From Nostoc sp. RI_552 (GTDB lineage: Bacteria > Cyanobacteriota > Cyanobacteriia > Cyanobacteriales > Nostocaceae): DNA of 48,501 nt. The notes beneath the pieces were generated by a model. The model had not been told where the DNA came from. It saw only the letters and a list, made by a program, of their open reading frames with translations, and ran no database searches. The stretch spans positions 1-48,501 of the forward strand of contig WGNO01000075.1 in the NCBI GenBank assembly GCA_016124525.1, written 5' to 3'. A program made the position numbers and the translations under genes. Below, piece after piece: positions 1 through 7,725 of the stretch (position 1 is the first letter of the stretch; every line of letters starts with the position of its first letter).

Positions 1-223
1 ATGGATGTCATCCATTGGGATTGTTGGTTTGGCACTGAACCTACGAGCTTATGACTTTGTTTCCCAAGAATTACGGGCAGCAGAAGACCCAGAGTTTGAA
101 ACTTTCTATACCAAAAACATTTTGCTGAACGAGGGTATCCGAGCTTGGATGGCTCCTCAGGATCAACCTCACAAACAATTCGTATTCCCAGAGGAAGTTC
201 TACCCCGCGGTAACGCTCTGTAA
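1..223 (+). CDS. psbD: Photosystem II reaction centre protein D2, C-terminal part (cut by window start)
   Basis: The first 223 bases encode the last 73 residues of D2, read in the frame whose first complete codon is at 2-4 and ending with TAA at 221-223. The end is diagnostic for D2: it contains [18 protein letters not shown] and finishes [10 protein letters not shown]2 pairs with D1 in the thylakoid membrane to bind P680, pheophytin and the plastoquinone QA. In cyanobacteria one psbD copy usually overlaps psbC. Here a terminator follows and no psbC start is seen, so this is probably a second, monocistronic copy. The upstream part lies outside the window. Confidence 0.97.
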   Translation, partial: WMSSIGIVGLALNLRAYDFVSQELRAAEDPEFETFYTKNILLNEGIRAWMAPQDQPHKQFVFPEEVLPRGNAL

Positions 224-255
224 GATTTAAACCTCATTCCCCATTTCTCATTTAG

Positions 256-290
256 ACCCCGCCAAAAGGTGGGGTTTATTTATTTTTCCA
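256..290 (+). terminator. Intrinsic terminator of psbD
   Basis: An 8-bp stem (ACCCCGCC at 256-263 with GGTGGGGT at 268-275, one G-U pair) closes an AAAA loop. It is followed by a T-rich tail to about 290. It lies 33 bases after the psbD stop, which separates psbD from the structured RNA region downstream. Confidence 0.85.
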
Positions 291-378
291 AGTGAGATTT
301 ATGTGTTATTATTGGTTTTAGGTTAACAACCCGGAGCTAAATGCTCTGTCCTTTTGAGACTAAGACCACTTAGGCAAC

Positions 379-465
379 AAGGAGGTGATGCCCATGATAG
401 ATAGTAGTAAACCCATGGGTCATCAGGTTGCAGTTAGCCGGCTGTGTGCCGGGGCTGTTCTCTAG
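379..465 (+). other. Possible 23-codon ORF with a perfect Shine-Dalgarno, inside the structured RNA
   Basis: AAGGAGGTGAT at 379-389 is an 11-base perfect complement to the expected 3' end of 16S rRNA. An ATG at 394 (another in frame at 388) opens 23 codons ending at TAG 463-465, giving a peptide that starts MIDSSKPMGHQ and ends LCAGAVL. The spacing to the ATG at 394 is near ideal. The ORF overlaps the 5' arm of the closing helix (417-432), so translation would compete with folding. It may be a leader or small-protein ORF, or the purine-rich motif may be structural only. Confidence 0.35.
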
Positions 466-568
466 AAGTTAGCCTTAGTCACTTTGAGAGACTAAGTTAG
501 CTCAAGTAGCTAGGCTAAAGCTCGGAGTTCCTTCCGGCAGTCTGGTTGCAACCTGAAGACCCGCTAGA

Positions 569-616
569 CCGCTCTGATTTAAGCCCCTTGGTCTAAATCA
601 GAGCGGATAGTTTTTT
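569..616 (+). terminator. Strong intrinsic terminator of the structured RNA
   Basis: A 13-bp perfect stem (569-581 with 594-606) has a 12-base loop and is followed, after four bases, by six T residues at 611-616. No ordinary gene ends just before it, so it most likely terminates the structured RNA transcript. Confidence 0.9.
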
Positions 617-867
617 ATGGGAATCTTTGCATTGCTCAAGGATTTGCTGCTTTAAAAGACGAGGTTTTAAACCTAAATTTTCGGTCACATAGATGGTCAA
701 AACACCCGATACACTGTTTTGTAAAAAGACAAATTTAGCTTTCTGTAGATTTCGTCCCGGATATTATACTTAACATAAATAAACCCAGCTATTTGCTCAT
801 ATCTTCTGTTGGGAAAATAGGGCCTTGGGACACTACTGATTGTAAACGTAAACAGGAATTTTTTGAT
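617..867. other. Spacer upstream of the pterin dehydratase
   Basis: AT-rich leader and presumed promoter region between the ncRNA terminator and the start codon at 868. An upstream in-frame extension to 793 exists, but its residues do not resemble the enzyme family, so I treat 793-867 as leader. No operator is recognisable. Confidence 0.4.
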
Positions 868-1149
868 ATGGCGCAACTACTGACTGATACAGAAATTCAA
901 GCACAGGTAAGCCGTTTGTCAGGTTGGACTGTTGAGGCTTCTAAGTTGCAAACTACCCGTAAATTAAAAGATTTTATTGGTGCAGTTGAATTTGTAAATA
1001 AGCTAGTAGAACCTGCTGAATCATTAGGGCATCATCCAGACATAGAAATTTCTTACAACAAAGTCACTATCACCCTGACAACACATGATGCAGGTGGGTT
1101 AACTCAAAATGACTTTGAGCTAGCTGAAATAATTTCTCAAATCAGCTGA
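868..1149 (+). CDS. Pterin-4a-carbinolamine dehydratase
   Basis: The 93-residue protein starts MAQLLTDTEIQ, which matches the compact size of the family (about 95-105 residues). The signature is present: SLGHHPDI with paired histidines, a tyrosine eight residues later (ISYNKV), then a third histidine in TTHDAGGLT and the acidic end. The enzyme dehydrates 4a-hydroxytetrahydrobiopterin and helps recycle pterin cofactors. In cyanobacteria, where pterins are often glycosylated, the physiological substrate is less clear. I chose the ATG at 868 over the longer reading from 793 because homology begins there. It stands alone between the ncRNA and the porin gene. Confidence 0.9.
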   Translation: MAQLLTDTEIQAQVSRLSGWTVEASKLQTTRKLKDFIGAVEFVNKLVEPAESLGHHPDIEISYNKVTITLTTHDAGGLTQNDFELAEIISQIS

Positions 1150-1500
1150 AATTTTTTTGCTCAGAAAAAGAATTGAGAAGAGCGGGGAACATATGAACCG
1201 TCGGATCGTCTAATCATTTTAGATGATTGTATGTGTAAGGCAATGAAGCGATGGCTAATATCTTGCCATATACTTGAGATGCCTTATAATATTGTTTTAT
1301 AAGGTTGTGTTTTTGCATTAGTTAATCAGATTAATTTAATTTTTAAGTCTTAAGTTAATTAGTTATTAGCCTTGCAAAAACTAAAATTGTCGTAGTAGCA
1401 ATTATGACTCATCAAAAATTTCAACAATAGTTTGGATTCATTATTGAGAGTAAGTGCAACAACAACAATTATCTATACAAGGTGTGAGGAAAAAGTGAAA
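1150..1500. other. Leader and promoter region of the porin gene
   Basis: This is 351 bases without a supported gene. Two AT-rich inverted repeats are visible. AATCAT/ATGATT with a five-base loop is near 1212-1228. CCTTATAA/TTATAAGG (1282-1289 with 1297-1304) has a seven-base loop and a TTGTGTTTTT tail, so it could be a weak terminator for the dehydratase gene or an operator. The porin Shine-Dalgarno (GTGAGGA) lies just before 1501. Confidence 0.4.
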
Positions 1501-3195
1501 ATGTCTAATATCTTGTGGAAATCTTTGGTGGTAAGCCCAGCAGTTTTGGGGGCAACATTGTTAGTTTCTGTGGCAGCAATTGCAGCTCCAGGTACCACCA
1601 CTGAAGTGTCGGCAATTGAACAACAAACCGCTACTGAAGTTGCTCAACAACCAGAAATTTTTGCTCAAGCAACTAACGACACCAGTGTTATTAACGAAGT
1701 TAAGAGTTACAGTAACGAAGGTAGACAAAATAATACTTTGTCTCAAGTAACATCGGTTTCCCAGTTTTCTGACGTACAACCGACAGATTGGGCATTCCAA
1801 GCTTTGCAGTCTTTAGTTGAGCGCTATGGTTGTATTGCTGGCTACCCAAATGGGACTTATCGCGGTAACAGGGCTTTAACCCGTTACGAATTTGCTGCTG
1901 GTTTGAATGCTTGTTTGGATAGAGTTAATGAATTGATCGCCACAGCAACAGCTGACATGGTGACTAGACAAGATTTAGCTACCTTACAGCGTTTACAAGA
2001 GGAATTTTCGGCTGAATTGGCAACTCTACGCGGTCGTGTAGATTCTCTAGAAGCCCGGGCGGCTGAATTGGAAGCCAATCAATTCTCCACTACCACCAAG
2101 TTGGTTGGTGAAGCAATTTTTGCTGTTACCGATGCCTTTGGCGACACAGCAGGTGACAATAATAACACCGTCTTACAAAACAGAGTCCGTTTGGACTTGC
2201 AAACGAGTTTCACTGGTAGAGACGTTTTACACACGCGTCTTGCTTCTGGTAACGCTGAAAGACTGAATTTGGGTTCTCAGGCAGTTGGTGAAGGTAACCA
2301 AACTTTTAACCTCGGTAATACCGGAAATAACAACGTTATCATAGACTGGCTATCTTACTACGTTCCTGTTGGACCGGCACAAGTTTACATTGCAGCTACC
2401 GGAGGTATTCATAGCGATTACGCTGCCACTAATAATCCTTACTTTGAGGATTACGATGGTGGTAATGGTGCTTTGTCTCCCTTCGCTTCCGAAAATCCCA
2501 TCTATAGAATTGGTGGTGGTGCAGGTATTGCCTTTACCTTACCCTTTGGTCAGGGTGGGGGTATCCTGAGACCTAGTTCGCTAACTGTAGGTTACTTGGG
2601 ATCAGAACCGAATAGTCCAAGTGCTGGATCAGGTGTATTCAACGGTAACTATGCTGCTTTAGGGCAGTTAAACTTTAGTCTGGGCGATCGCTTGGCCTTA
2701 GCTGCTACTTACGTTCATGGTTATCATGGAACAGGTAGTCAATTATTTGATGCAGGTTCCATCACTAGTCCCGTAGTGGGTACTGGCATAGCCAATAATC
2801 TGCAAAACCCATCTGCAACCAACTCATATGGTCTCTCAGCAGCCTTCAGACCCAGTAACAAGTTGTCAGTGAGCGGCTTTGTGTCTTACACTGATGTCAC
2901 AGGTTTTGGCATAGGTGATGACAAGAATGTTTGGAGTTATGGAGTAGGGGTAGCTTTACCTGACTTTGGTAAGAGAGGTAACGTATTGGGTATTTTTGCA
3001 GGTGCTCAACCCTATGCACGCGGTGTCCAAACTGGCTTTAACAAAGTTCCATACCAAGTTGAAGGTTTCTATAAATATCGCCTTTCTGATAACGTCTCAG
3101 TTACTCCTGGGGTGATTTGGGTAACCAACCCTGGTCAGACGAGCCAGAACGACGATGCGTTTATCGGTACTCTCAGAACAACCTTCACCTTCTAG
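1501..3195 (+). CDS. Outer-membrane porin, SLH domain plus OprB-type beta-barrel
   Basis: A 564-residue major cyanobacterial porin. It begins MSNILWKSLVVSPAVLG, a signal peptide ending near AIAAP. An SLH domain at about residues 90-150 (VQPTDWAFQALQSL..., RYEFAAGLNACLD) anchors to peptidoglycan-linked polymer. A coiled coil follows at about 155-200 (LATLRGRVDSLEARAAEL). The rest is a glycine- and aromatic-rich barrel ending in FIGTLRTTFTF, with the terminal phenylalanine typical of outer-membrane barrels. It should allow passive uptake of small solutes or ions; substrate preference cannot be read. An upstream in-frame extension to 1432 is rejected because the signal peptide starts at 1501, preceded by GAGGA. 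Confidence 0.95.
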   Translation: MSNILWKSLVVSPAVLGATLLVSVAAIAAPGTTTEVSAIEQQTATEVAQQPEIFAQATNDTSVINEVKSYSNEGRQNNTLSQVTSVSQFSDVQPTDWAFQALQSLVERYGCIAGYPNGTYRGNRALTRYEFAAGLNACLDRVNELIATATADMVTRQDLATLQRLQEEFSAELATLRGRVDSLEARAAELEANQFSTTTKLVGEAIFAVTDAFGDTAGDNNNTVLQNRVRLDLQTSFTGRDVLHTRLASGNAERLNLGSQAVGEGNQTFNLGNTGNNNVIIDWLSYYVPVGPAQVYIAATGGIHSDYAATNNPYFEDYDGGNGALSPFASENPIYRIGGGAGIAFTLPFGQGGGILRPSSLTVGYLGSEPNSPSAGSGVFNGNYAALGQLNFSLGDRLALAATYVHGYHGTGSQLFDAGSITSPVVGTGIANNLQNPSATNSYGLSAAFRPSNKLSVSGFVSYTDVTGFGIGDDKNVWSYGVGVALPDFGKRGNVLGIFAGAQPYARGVQTGFNKVPYQVEGFYKYRLSDNVSVTPGVIWVTNPGQTSQNDDAFIGTLRTTFTF

Positions 3196-3239
3196 AGTGT
3201 TGAAAATCTGCTAAACATTTGCTAATTAAACTTGATTTT

Positions 3240-3264
3240 GCCCTGCATTAGCGGGGCTTTTTAT
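3240..3264 (+). terminator. Intrinsic terminator of the porin gene
   Basis: A 7-bp stem (GCCCTGC with GCGGGGC, one T-G pair, ATTA loop; 3240-3257) is followed by TTTTTATT. It sits 45 bases after the porin stop. Confidence 0.85.
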
Positions 3265-3360
3265 TGTCAATCAGAGTAAAGAACAAACCCCAGTGGAGAA
3301 CCGGAGTATACTAGAAAGAGTGAAGACTTTTTGTTAATCCCTTACTTAATATTGCTGCTT

Positions 3361-3798
3361 GTGGAACTATCGTGTAAATCTGAATACGCTATTCTCGCCC
3401 TAATTGAGATGGCAAGTCATTATCAAACCGGGGAACCGATGCAAATTCGCCAAATGGCGGCACAGCAAAACATACCCGACCGCTATCTAGAACAGTTACT
3501 GGCTACATTGAGACGCGGGGGTATAGTCAAGAGTCAACGCGGTTCCAAAGGTGGCTATTTTTTGACCAGCGAACCTTGGAAAATCACAGTATTCGATGTT
3601 TTAGAATGTCTGGAAGGTTTAGATGTGGGGAGATGTGAAGAAGATAGCAACCCGAACAGTATAGACGTTGGTGTGATTAAAGAAATTTGGCAAGAAGCAT
3701 GTCAGGCGGCAAACTTAGTTTTACAAAATTACACACTTCAGGATCTTTGTGACAAAAGAGATTCCCGTCGGCAATTGGATATTATGTACTACATTTAG
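3361..3798 (+). CDS. Rrf2-family transcriptional regulator, probable cysteine/Fe-S-linked
   Basis: The 145-residue protein starts (GTG) ELSCKSEYAILALIEMA, the standard Rrf2 N terminus; a TTG start at 3331 would add a non-conserved segment. A winged helix follows: IPDRYLEQLLATLRRGGIV as recognition helix, then SQRGSKGGYFL as wing. Rrf2 proteins include IscR (Fe-S), NsrR (NO) and CymR (cysteine metabolism). The IscR three-cysteine cluster is not clearly present: cysteines occur in VLECLEG, GRCEED, EACQ and DLCDK with different spacing. The cysteine synthase gene starts 37 bases downstream on the same strand, so a CymR-like role in sulfur assimilation is the likeliest reading. Confidence 0.88.
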   Translation: MELSCKSEYAILALIEMASHYQTGEPMQIRQMAAQQNIPDRYLEQLLATLRRGGIVKSQRGSKGGYFLTSEPWKITVFDVLECLEGLDVGRCEEDSNPNSIDVGVIKEIWQEACQAANLVLQNYTLQDLCDKRDSRRQLDIMYYI

Positions 3799-3835
3799 TC
3801 TCAAGTATTTTTAGTTAATTAAGTCAGGAATAGTT

Positions 3836-4798
3836 ATGAAGATTGCCAGTAACATTACAGAACTTGTTGGTCGTACACCCCTGGTACAGTTGAACCGCAT
3901 CCCTCGAGCCGAAGGATGTGTGGCGCAAATAGTCCTGAAACTGGAAAGTATGAATCCATCGGCATCAGTGAAAGACAGAATTGGAGTGAGTATGATCAAT
4001 GCTGCAGAAGCAGAAAAATTGATTACTCCCGGAAAAACTGTGTTGGTGGAACCCACATCGGGAAATACAGGTATTGCTCTAGCTATGACCGCTGCTGCTA
4101 AAGGTTATCGGTTAATTTTGACAATGCCGGAAACCATGAGTGGAGAACGCCGGGCAATGTTGCGGGCTTATGGGGCAGAATTGGAACTCACACCGGGAAT
4201 CGAAGGCATGAGTGGGGCTATTCGCCGCGCCCAAGAAATAGTGGAAACTACCCCACATAGTTATATGTTGCAGCAGTTTCGTAATCCGGCTAATGCTCAA
4301 GTACATCGGGAAACAACAGCTGAAGAAATTTGGTCAGATACCGATGGACAGGTAGATATGATTGTCGCAGGTGTAGGTACAGGTGGTACAATTACAGGTG
4401 TAGCGGAAATTATTAAAGCTCGGAAACCAAGCTTTAAAGCTGTCGCTGTAGAACCGAGTAATAGCCCGGTGTTATCGGGAGGACAACCAGGCCCCCACAA
4501 AATCCAAGGTATTGGTGCTGGGTTTGTGCCTCAAGTCTTAAAAGTAAAACTGATTGATGAAGTAATTACCGTCACTGATGACGAAGCGATTGCTTACAGT
4601 AGGCGTTTAGCTAGAGAAGAAGGGCTACTGTCTGGTATTTCCACTGGTGCGGCTTTATGTGGGGCTATTCGTGTGGCTCGACGCCCGGAAAATGAGGGAC
4701 GGTTAGTAGTTATGATTCAGCCGAGTTTTGGAGAAAGATATTTAAGTACACCTTTGTTCCAAGACTTGGAAGCTAAAGTAGCTGCTAGCATGAGCTAA
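3836..4798 (+). CDS. cysK: Cysteine synthase (O-acetylserine sulfhydrylase), PLP-dependent
   Basis: This 320-residue enzyme replaces the acetyl group of O-acetylserine with sulfide to give cysteine. The family landmarks are in place: the PLP lysine K46 in NPSASVKDR, the substrate loop TSGNTG (74-79), the phosphate-binding loop GTGGTITG (181-188), and the SGISTGAA serine near 268. The C-terminal [12 protein letters not shown] motif is typical of cyanobacterial CysK. Full length. The gene follows the Rrf2 regulator by 37 bases and precedes the J-domain gene by 16 bases, so the three are probably co-transcribed. Confidence 0.95.
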   Translation: MKIASNITELVGRTPLVQLNRIPRAEGCVAQIVLKLESMNPSASVKDRIGVSMINAAEAEKLITPGKTVLVEPTSGNTGIALAMTAAAKGYRLILTMPETMSGERRAMLRAYGAELELTPGIEGMSGAIRRAQEIVETTPHSYMLQQFRNPANAQVHRETTAEEIWSDTDGQVDMIVAGVGTGGTITGVAEIIKARKPSFKAVAVEPSNSPVLSGGQPGPHKIQGIGAGFVPQVLKVKLIDEVITVTDDEAIAYSRRLAREEGLLSGISTGAALCGAIRVARRPENEGRLVVMIQPSFGERYLSTPLFQDLEAKVAASMS

Positions 4799-4814
4799 AC
4801 GTTACATTAGATCA

Positions 4815-5513
4815 ATGGTCGATTCTAAACACGTTTCTAATCACTATGAAACTCTCAAAGTGAATGCTAATGCTACTCAAGCCGAGATTAAGCAATCTTA
4901 TCGCCGCTTGGTCAAGTTGTTCCACCCGGACAGCAATCAGCAAACAGCAGATAAAGAGGAGATTATTCGCATCAATGCAGCTTATGAGGTTTTAGGTGAT
5001 ACTCAAAATCGTCTTGATTATGACCAACAACTGCAAGAAGAATCTCAAAAATTAAATAGCAGCTATCAACAGCGTGCTGCATCGGCTCAAAAACATTACC
5101 AGGCCACCAGGCAAACCGGACGAGAGGCTGATGAATACCTTGAGGAATGGTTACGCTTGGTTTATCAACCAGTTATTGAGCTGCTTGATAATATTCTCAG
5201 TTCTCTAGAAGAGCAAATAGAGCAACTAGCCGCCGACCCCTTTGATGATCAGTTAATAGAACAATTTGAAAAATATTTAAACGCCTGTGGAGAAGACTTG
5301 AAAAAAGCCCAGCTGACTTTTCAATCTCTGCCAAATCCCCCCAGTTTAGCGAAAACAGCTGCTTATCTCTACCACAGTCTCAGTCAAGTAGCAGATGGAG
5401 TGGAGGAGTTAGGTTATTTTCCTTTAAGCTACGATGAGCGTTATTTGCATACAGGACAAGAATTATTCCGCATAGCCGCCAGATTACACCATGAGGTGCA
5501 AAACTTGCGTTGA
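4815..5513 (+). CDS. J-domain (DnaJ-like) co-chaperone
   Basis: A 232-residue protein with an N-terminal J domain (residues 9-72): HYETLKVNANATQAEIKQSY, the invariant HPD at 37-39, and the helix IIRINAAYEVLGD. It would stimulate the ATPase of an Hsp70. No Gly/Phe-rich or zinc-finger region is present, so it is a class III J protein rather than DnaJ itself. The remaining 150 residues are helical and charged (EEQIEQLAADPFDDQ) and I do not recognise them. The start lies 16 bases after cysK on the same strand. Confidence 0.88.
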   Translation: MVDSKHVSNHYETLKVNANATQAEIKQSYRRLVKLFHPDSNQQTADKEEIIRINAAYEVLGDTQNRLDYDQQLQEESQKLNSSYQQRAASAQKHYQATRQTGREADEYLEEWLRLVYQPVIELLDNILSSLEEQIEQLAADPFDDQLIEQFEKYLNACGEDLKKAQLTFQSLPNPPSLAKTAAYLYHSLSQVADGVEELGYFPLSYDERYLHTGQELFRIAARLHHEVQNLR

Positions 5514-5721
5514 CCTCTCTAGGGAGAGTGGTGCGGCGATACTAAAACAGTTGATTATTTTACAAGTGACAGATTAGGGAACAGTGAGCAAAAATATCAG
5601 CGAATACTTGGGTGATGGATAGCTTGCTCTGCACTGAACAGTCATTGACCTGGGCTAAAATTGGTTTATGCTGGAAATAGTGAAAGTTTAAGAAATTTTA
5701 AATTTTGTCCCCAGTGTACTC

Positions 5722-6588
5722 ATGCAATGTATTGTTAATCGCCGCGCTCAGTTTTCGGCTGGTCATCGCTATTGGTTACCAGAACTGAGTGAAGCCGAGA
5801 ATATTGAAAAATTTGGTGCTTGTTCCAGATTTCCCGGACATGGACATAACTATGTTTTATTTATCTCCATGGCTGGAGAATTGGATAAATATGGCATGGT
5901 ACTCAACTTGTCTGATGTGAAACACGTAATTAAGCGCGAAGTTACCAGCCAACTAGACTTTTCTTACCTCAATGATGTGTGGGCAGAATTTCAAGCAACT
6001 CTACCTACTACGGAGAATATAGCAAGGGTGATTTGGCAGCGTTTAGCACCGCATTTACCTTTGGTGCGTGTACAGTTATTTGAACATCCTGAACTTTGGG
6101 CAGATTATATAGGAAAGGAAATGGAAGCCTACCTCAGCATCAGTACTCACTTTAGCGCCGCCCATCGGTTAGCTCATCCTCAACTCAGTAACGAAGAAAA
6201 TTCCCAAATTTATGGTAAGTGCGCCCGTCCTCATGGTCACGGACATAATTACCATCTGGAAGTGACTGTCAAAGGAGAAATTGATCCCCGCACAGGGATG
6301 ATTGTAGATTTAGGTGCTTTAAATCAGGTCATTCAAGATGATGTGGTGGAAGCATTTGATCACAGCTTTTTAAACAAAGACATTCCTTTCTTTGCTGAAG
6401 TTGTCCCCACTGCTGAGAATATCGCACTTTACATTAGTAATTTGCTGCGATCGCCTGTTCAGGAATTGGGTGCTACGCTTTGCAAAATCAAATTAATCGA
6501 AAGTCCCAATAACTCTTGTGAAATTTATTGCACAGAAGCAGATGCTGATACTGTCAGTACAGTACAATGTGAGGCAGTTTTAGTGTAA
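5722..6588 (+). CDS. Tandem two-domain 6-pyruvoyl/6-carboxytetrahydropterin synthase (QueD-like)
   Basis: A 288-residue protein made of two PTPS/QueD folds, about twice the usual length. Domain 1 (1-130) has zinc histidines H15, H40 and H42 and the cysteine C34. Domain 2 (135-270) has H148, H173, H175 and C167 in CARPHGHGH. QueD makes 6-carboxytetrahydropterin from 7,8-dihydroneopterin triphosphate for queuosine; PTPS relatives make pterins. The catalytic Asp-His pair is intact only in domain 2 (D213-H214, FDHSFLN). In domain 1 it reads D79-F80 (LDFSYLN), so the N-terminal half is probably degenerate. ATG at 5722 opens directly into the fold. No other queuosine gene is adjacent. Confidence 0.88.
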   Translation: MQCIVNRRAQFSAGHRYWLPELSEAENIEKFGACSRFPGHGHNYVLFISMAGELDKYGMVLNLSDVKHVIKREVTSQLDFSYLNDVWAEFQATLPTTENIARVIWQRLAPHLPLVRVQLFEHPELWADYIGKEMEAYLSISTHFSAAHRLAHPQLSNEENSQIYGKCARPHGHGHNYHLEVTVKGEIDPRTGMIVDLGALNQVIQDDVVEAFDHSFLNKDIPFFAEVVPTAENIALYISNLLRSPVQELGATLCKIKLIESPNNSCEIYCTEADADTVSTVQCEAVLV

Positions 6589-6667
6589 AAAACCATCAGC
6601 CTCTCCGCTCATCCCTCTTCTTGAGTAGGAGAGGGAAAATTTTGAGGAAAGTTTAAAGGCGGGTGGG

Positions 6668-7588
6668 TCAGGGTCTTACTTGAGCAATTATGGTGCGGTG
6701 ACGAGGGGTGTTGCTCGTGATGGTGGGAACTTGAAAACCAGCTTCAAGCAAGGCTTGGTGAATATCCAAACTGAAATATTGATCTAAATAAGGTTCAGTA
6801 CTTTTGAGTAGTGTCAAAATGTAGGTGGGCATTTTGTGATATATTTCGGACTGGGGATTCATGTCCATAATTGCTAAGTGACCATCTGAACGCAGGACCC
6901 GTCGCATTTGGGCAAAAATATTTCTAGTTGCTGACTGTGGCAATTCGTGACACATTAAGAAAATCGAGACTAGATCAAAGCTAGCATCTGGTAATCCATT
7001 AGATTCTGCTGCAGTATGAAGCCAATTGATTTTCCCTTGACGCTCTTGGGCGCGGTGATAGGCAACAGCTAAAAAATAGGGAGATAAGTCCAAACCTGTA
7101 ATCTGAGAATGGGGATAAGTTTCTTGAAGGGCAAAGGTGCTCAATCCTACACCACATCCCACATCTAGGATATCTTGGGGTATATGGGGGAGAGAGATTT
7201 TGAGAATATTGTGGTAACTTTGACGTAGTTTAGTATCACCTTGGGCATCAGTATCTTGCCAAATTTTAGCGTGAACTGCATGAGCCGCAGGTTTTAATTC
7301 AAAAGCGGCTTGCCAGCTCAGGTTACCATTTTCGTAAGCATGGAATGAATTGAGGTAATAGTCTGGATAAGAAATCTGAGGATTGTGAACTTTAGCTAAT
7401 TCTTGTGTCCAATCACGGGCTTGTAATATTTTTACTTCTTCTGTCCAAGGAACACCTATTTTTTCAGCGCGTTTAATCATCATTTGTCTAGCTTGATGCT
7501 TGGCCAGATTGGCTAAAGGTTTGATAGCCAGAATACCATTCACCAAGCGGGAAGCTAGACCAGGAGTAGTTGTTGCAGCACCAGTCAT
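6668..7588 (-). CDS. Class I SAM-dependent methyltransferase
   Basis: This 306-residue protein has a Rossmann methyltransferase core from about residue 135. Motif I is ILDVGCGVGLS (140-150), the acidic residue ending strand 2 is in GLDLSPYF, and motif II/III lies around FDLVSIFLMCHELP and VLRSDGHLAIMDM. The layout resembles UbiE-type small-molecule methyltransferases. The 130-residue N-terminal extension (helical, with a tryptophan- and tyrosine-rich segment) is typical of a cyanobacterial subgroup of unknown substrate. It is convergent with the PTPS gene, with a 79-base gap holding a short hairpin (6613-6635). Confidence 0.85.
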   Translation of the reverse strand: MTGAATTTPGLASRLVNGILAIKPLANLAKHQARQMMIKRAEKIGVPWTEEVKILQARDWTQELAKVHNPQISYPDYYLNSFHAYENGNLSWQAAFELKPAAHAVHAKIWQDTDAQGDTKLRQSYHNILKISLPHIPQDILDVGCGVGLSTFALQETYPHSQITGLDLSPYFLAVAYHRAQERQGKINWLHTAAESNGLPDASFDLVSIFLMCHELPQSATRNIFAQMRRVLRSDGHLAIMDMNPQSEIYHKMPTYILTLLKSTEPYLDQYFSLDIHQALLEAGFQVPTITSNTPRHRTIIAQVRP

Positions 7589-7725
7589 AAATTTTGTTTG
7601 CGTTTAACAGCCTTTTTACTTATGACATAATTATCTCAGACTAGTCTAGCTCTTGATTTGTCTCTGATTGGGCATTTAAATTCTACGTTGTAGCCAAAGT
7701 AGGTCAGGTGGTTAAAAAGTTTTGC

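Larger units (their letters stand above)
330..616 (+). ncRNA. Candidate highly structured non-coding RNA of unknown family
   Basis: This stretch has no long ORF but folds unusually well. The segment 417-432 pairs with 547-562 over 16 positions with one mismatch, closing a multibranched domain. Inside are a CCGGC/GCCGG hairpin (438-442 with 448-452) and a TTAGCC/GGCTAA stem (469-474 with 513-518) that encloses two more hairpins: TTAGTC/GACTAA (475-480 with 490-495) and TAGCT/AGCTA (498-502 with 508-512). A further hairpin CGGA/TCCG lies near 523-536. It ends in a perfect terminator. The branched shape argues against 6S RNA. I see no RNase P, tmRNA, SRP or common riboswitch signatures. The 5' end is a guess. 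A HEARO/omega-type RNA is one possibility I cannot test. Confidence 0.6.

Noticed and set aside
330..616. 6S RNA, tmRNA, RNase P RNA or cobalamin/TPP riboswitch
   Set aside because: The fold is multibranched rather than a single long hairpin, and the conserved cores of those families are not visible. It is listed as an unclassified RNA.
793..867. Upstream extension of the pterin dehydratase
   Set aside because: The extra residues do not match the family, and the ATG at 868 gives the normal length.
1432..1500. Upstream extension of the porin
   Set aside because: The canonical signal peptide begins at 1501, preceded by GAGGA; the extension would bury it.
5515..5528. CTCTC/GAGAG hairpin after the J-domain gene as a terminator
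   Set aside because: Five base pairs without a following T-run.
6613..6635. Bidirectional terminator between the PTPS and methyltransferase genes
   Set aside because: The stem is only six base pairs with an 11-base loop and no clear T-run; too weak to call.
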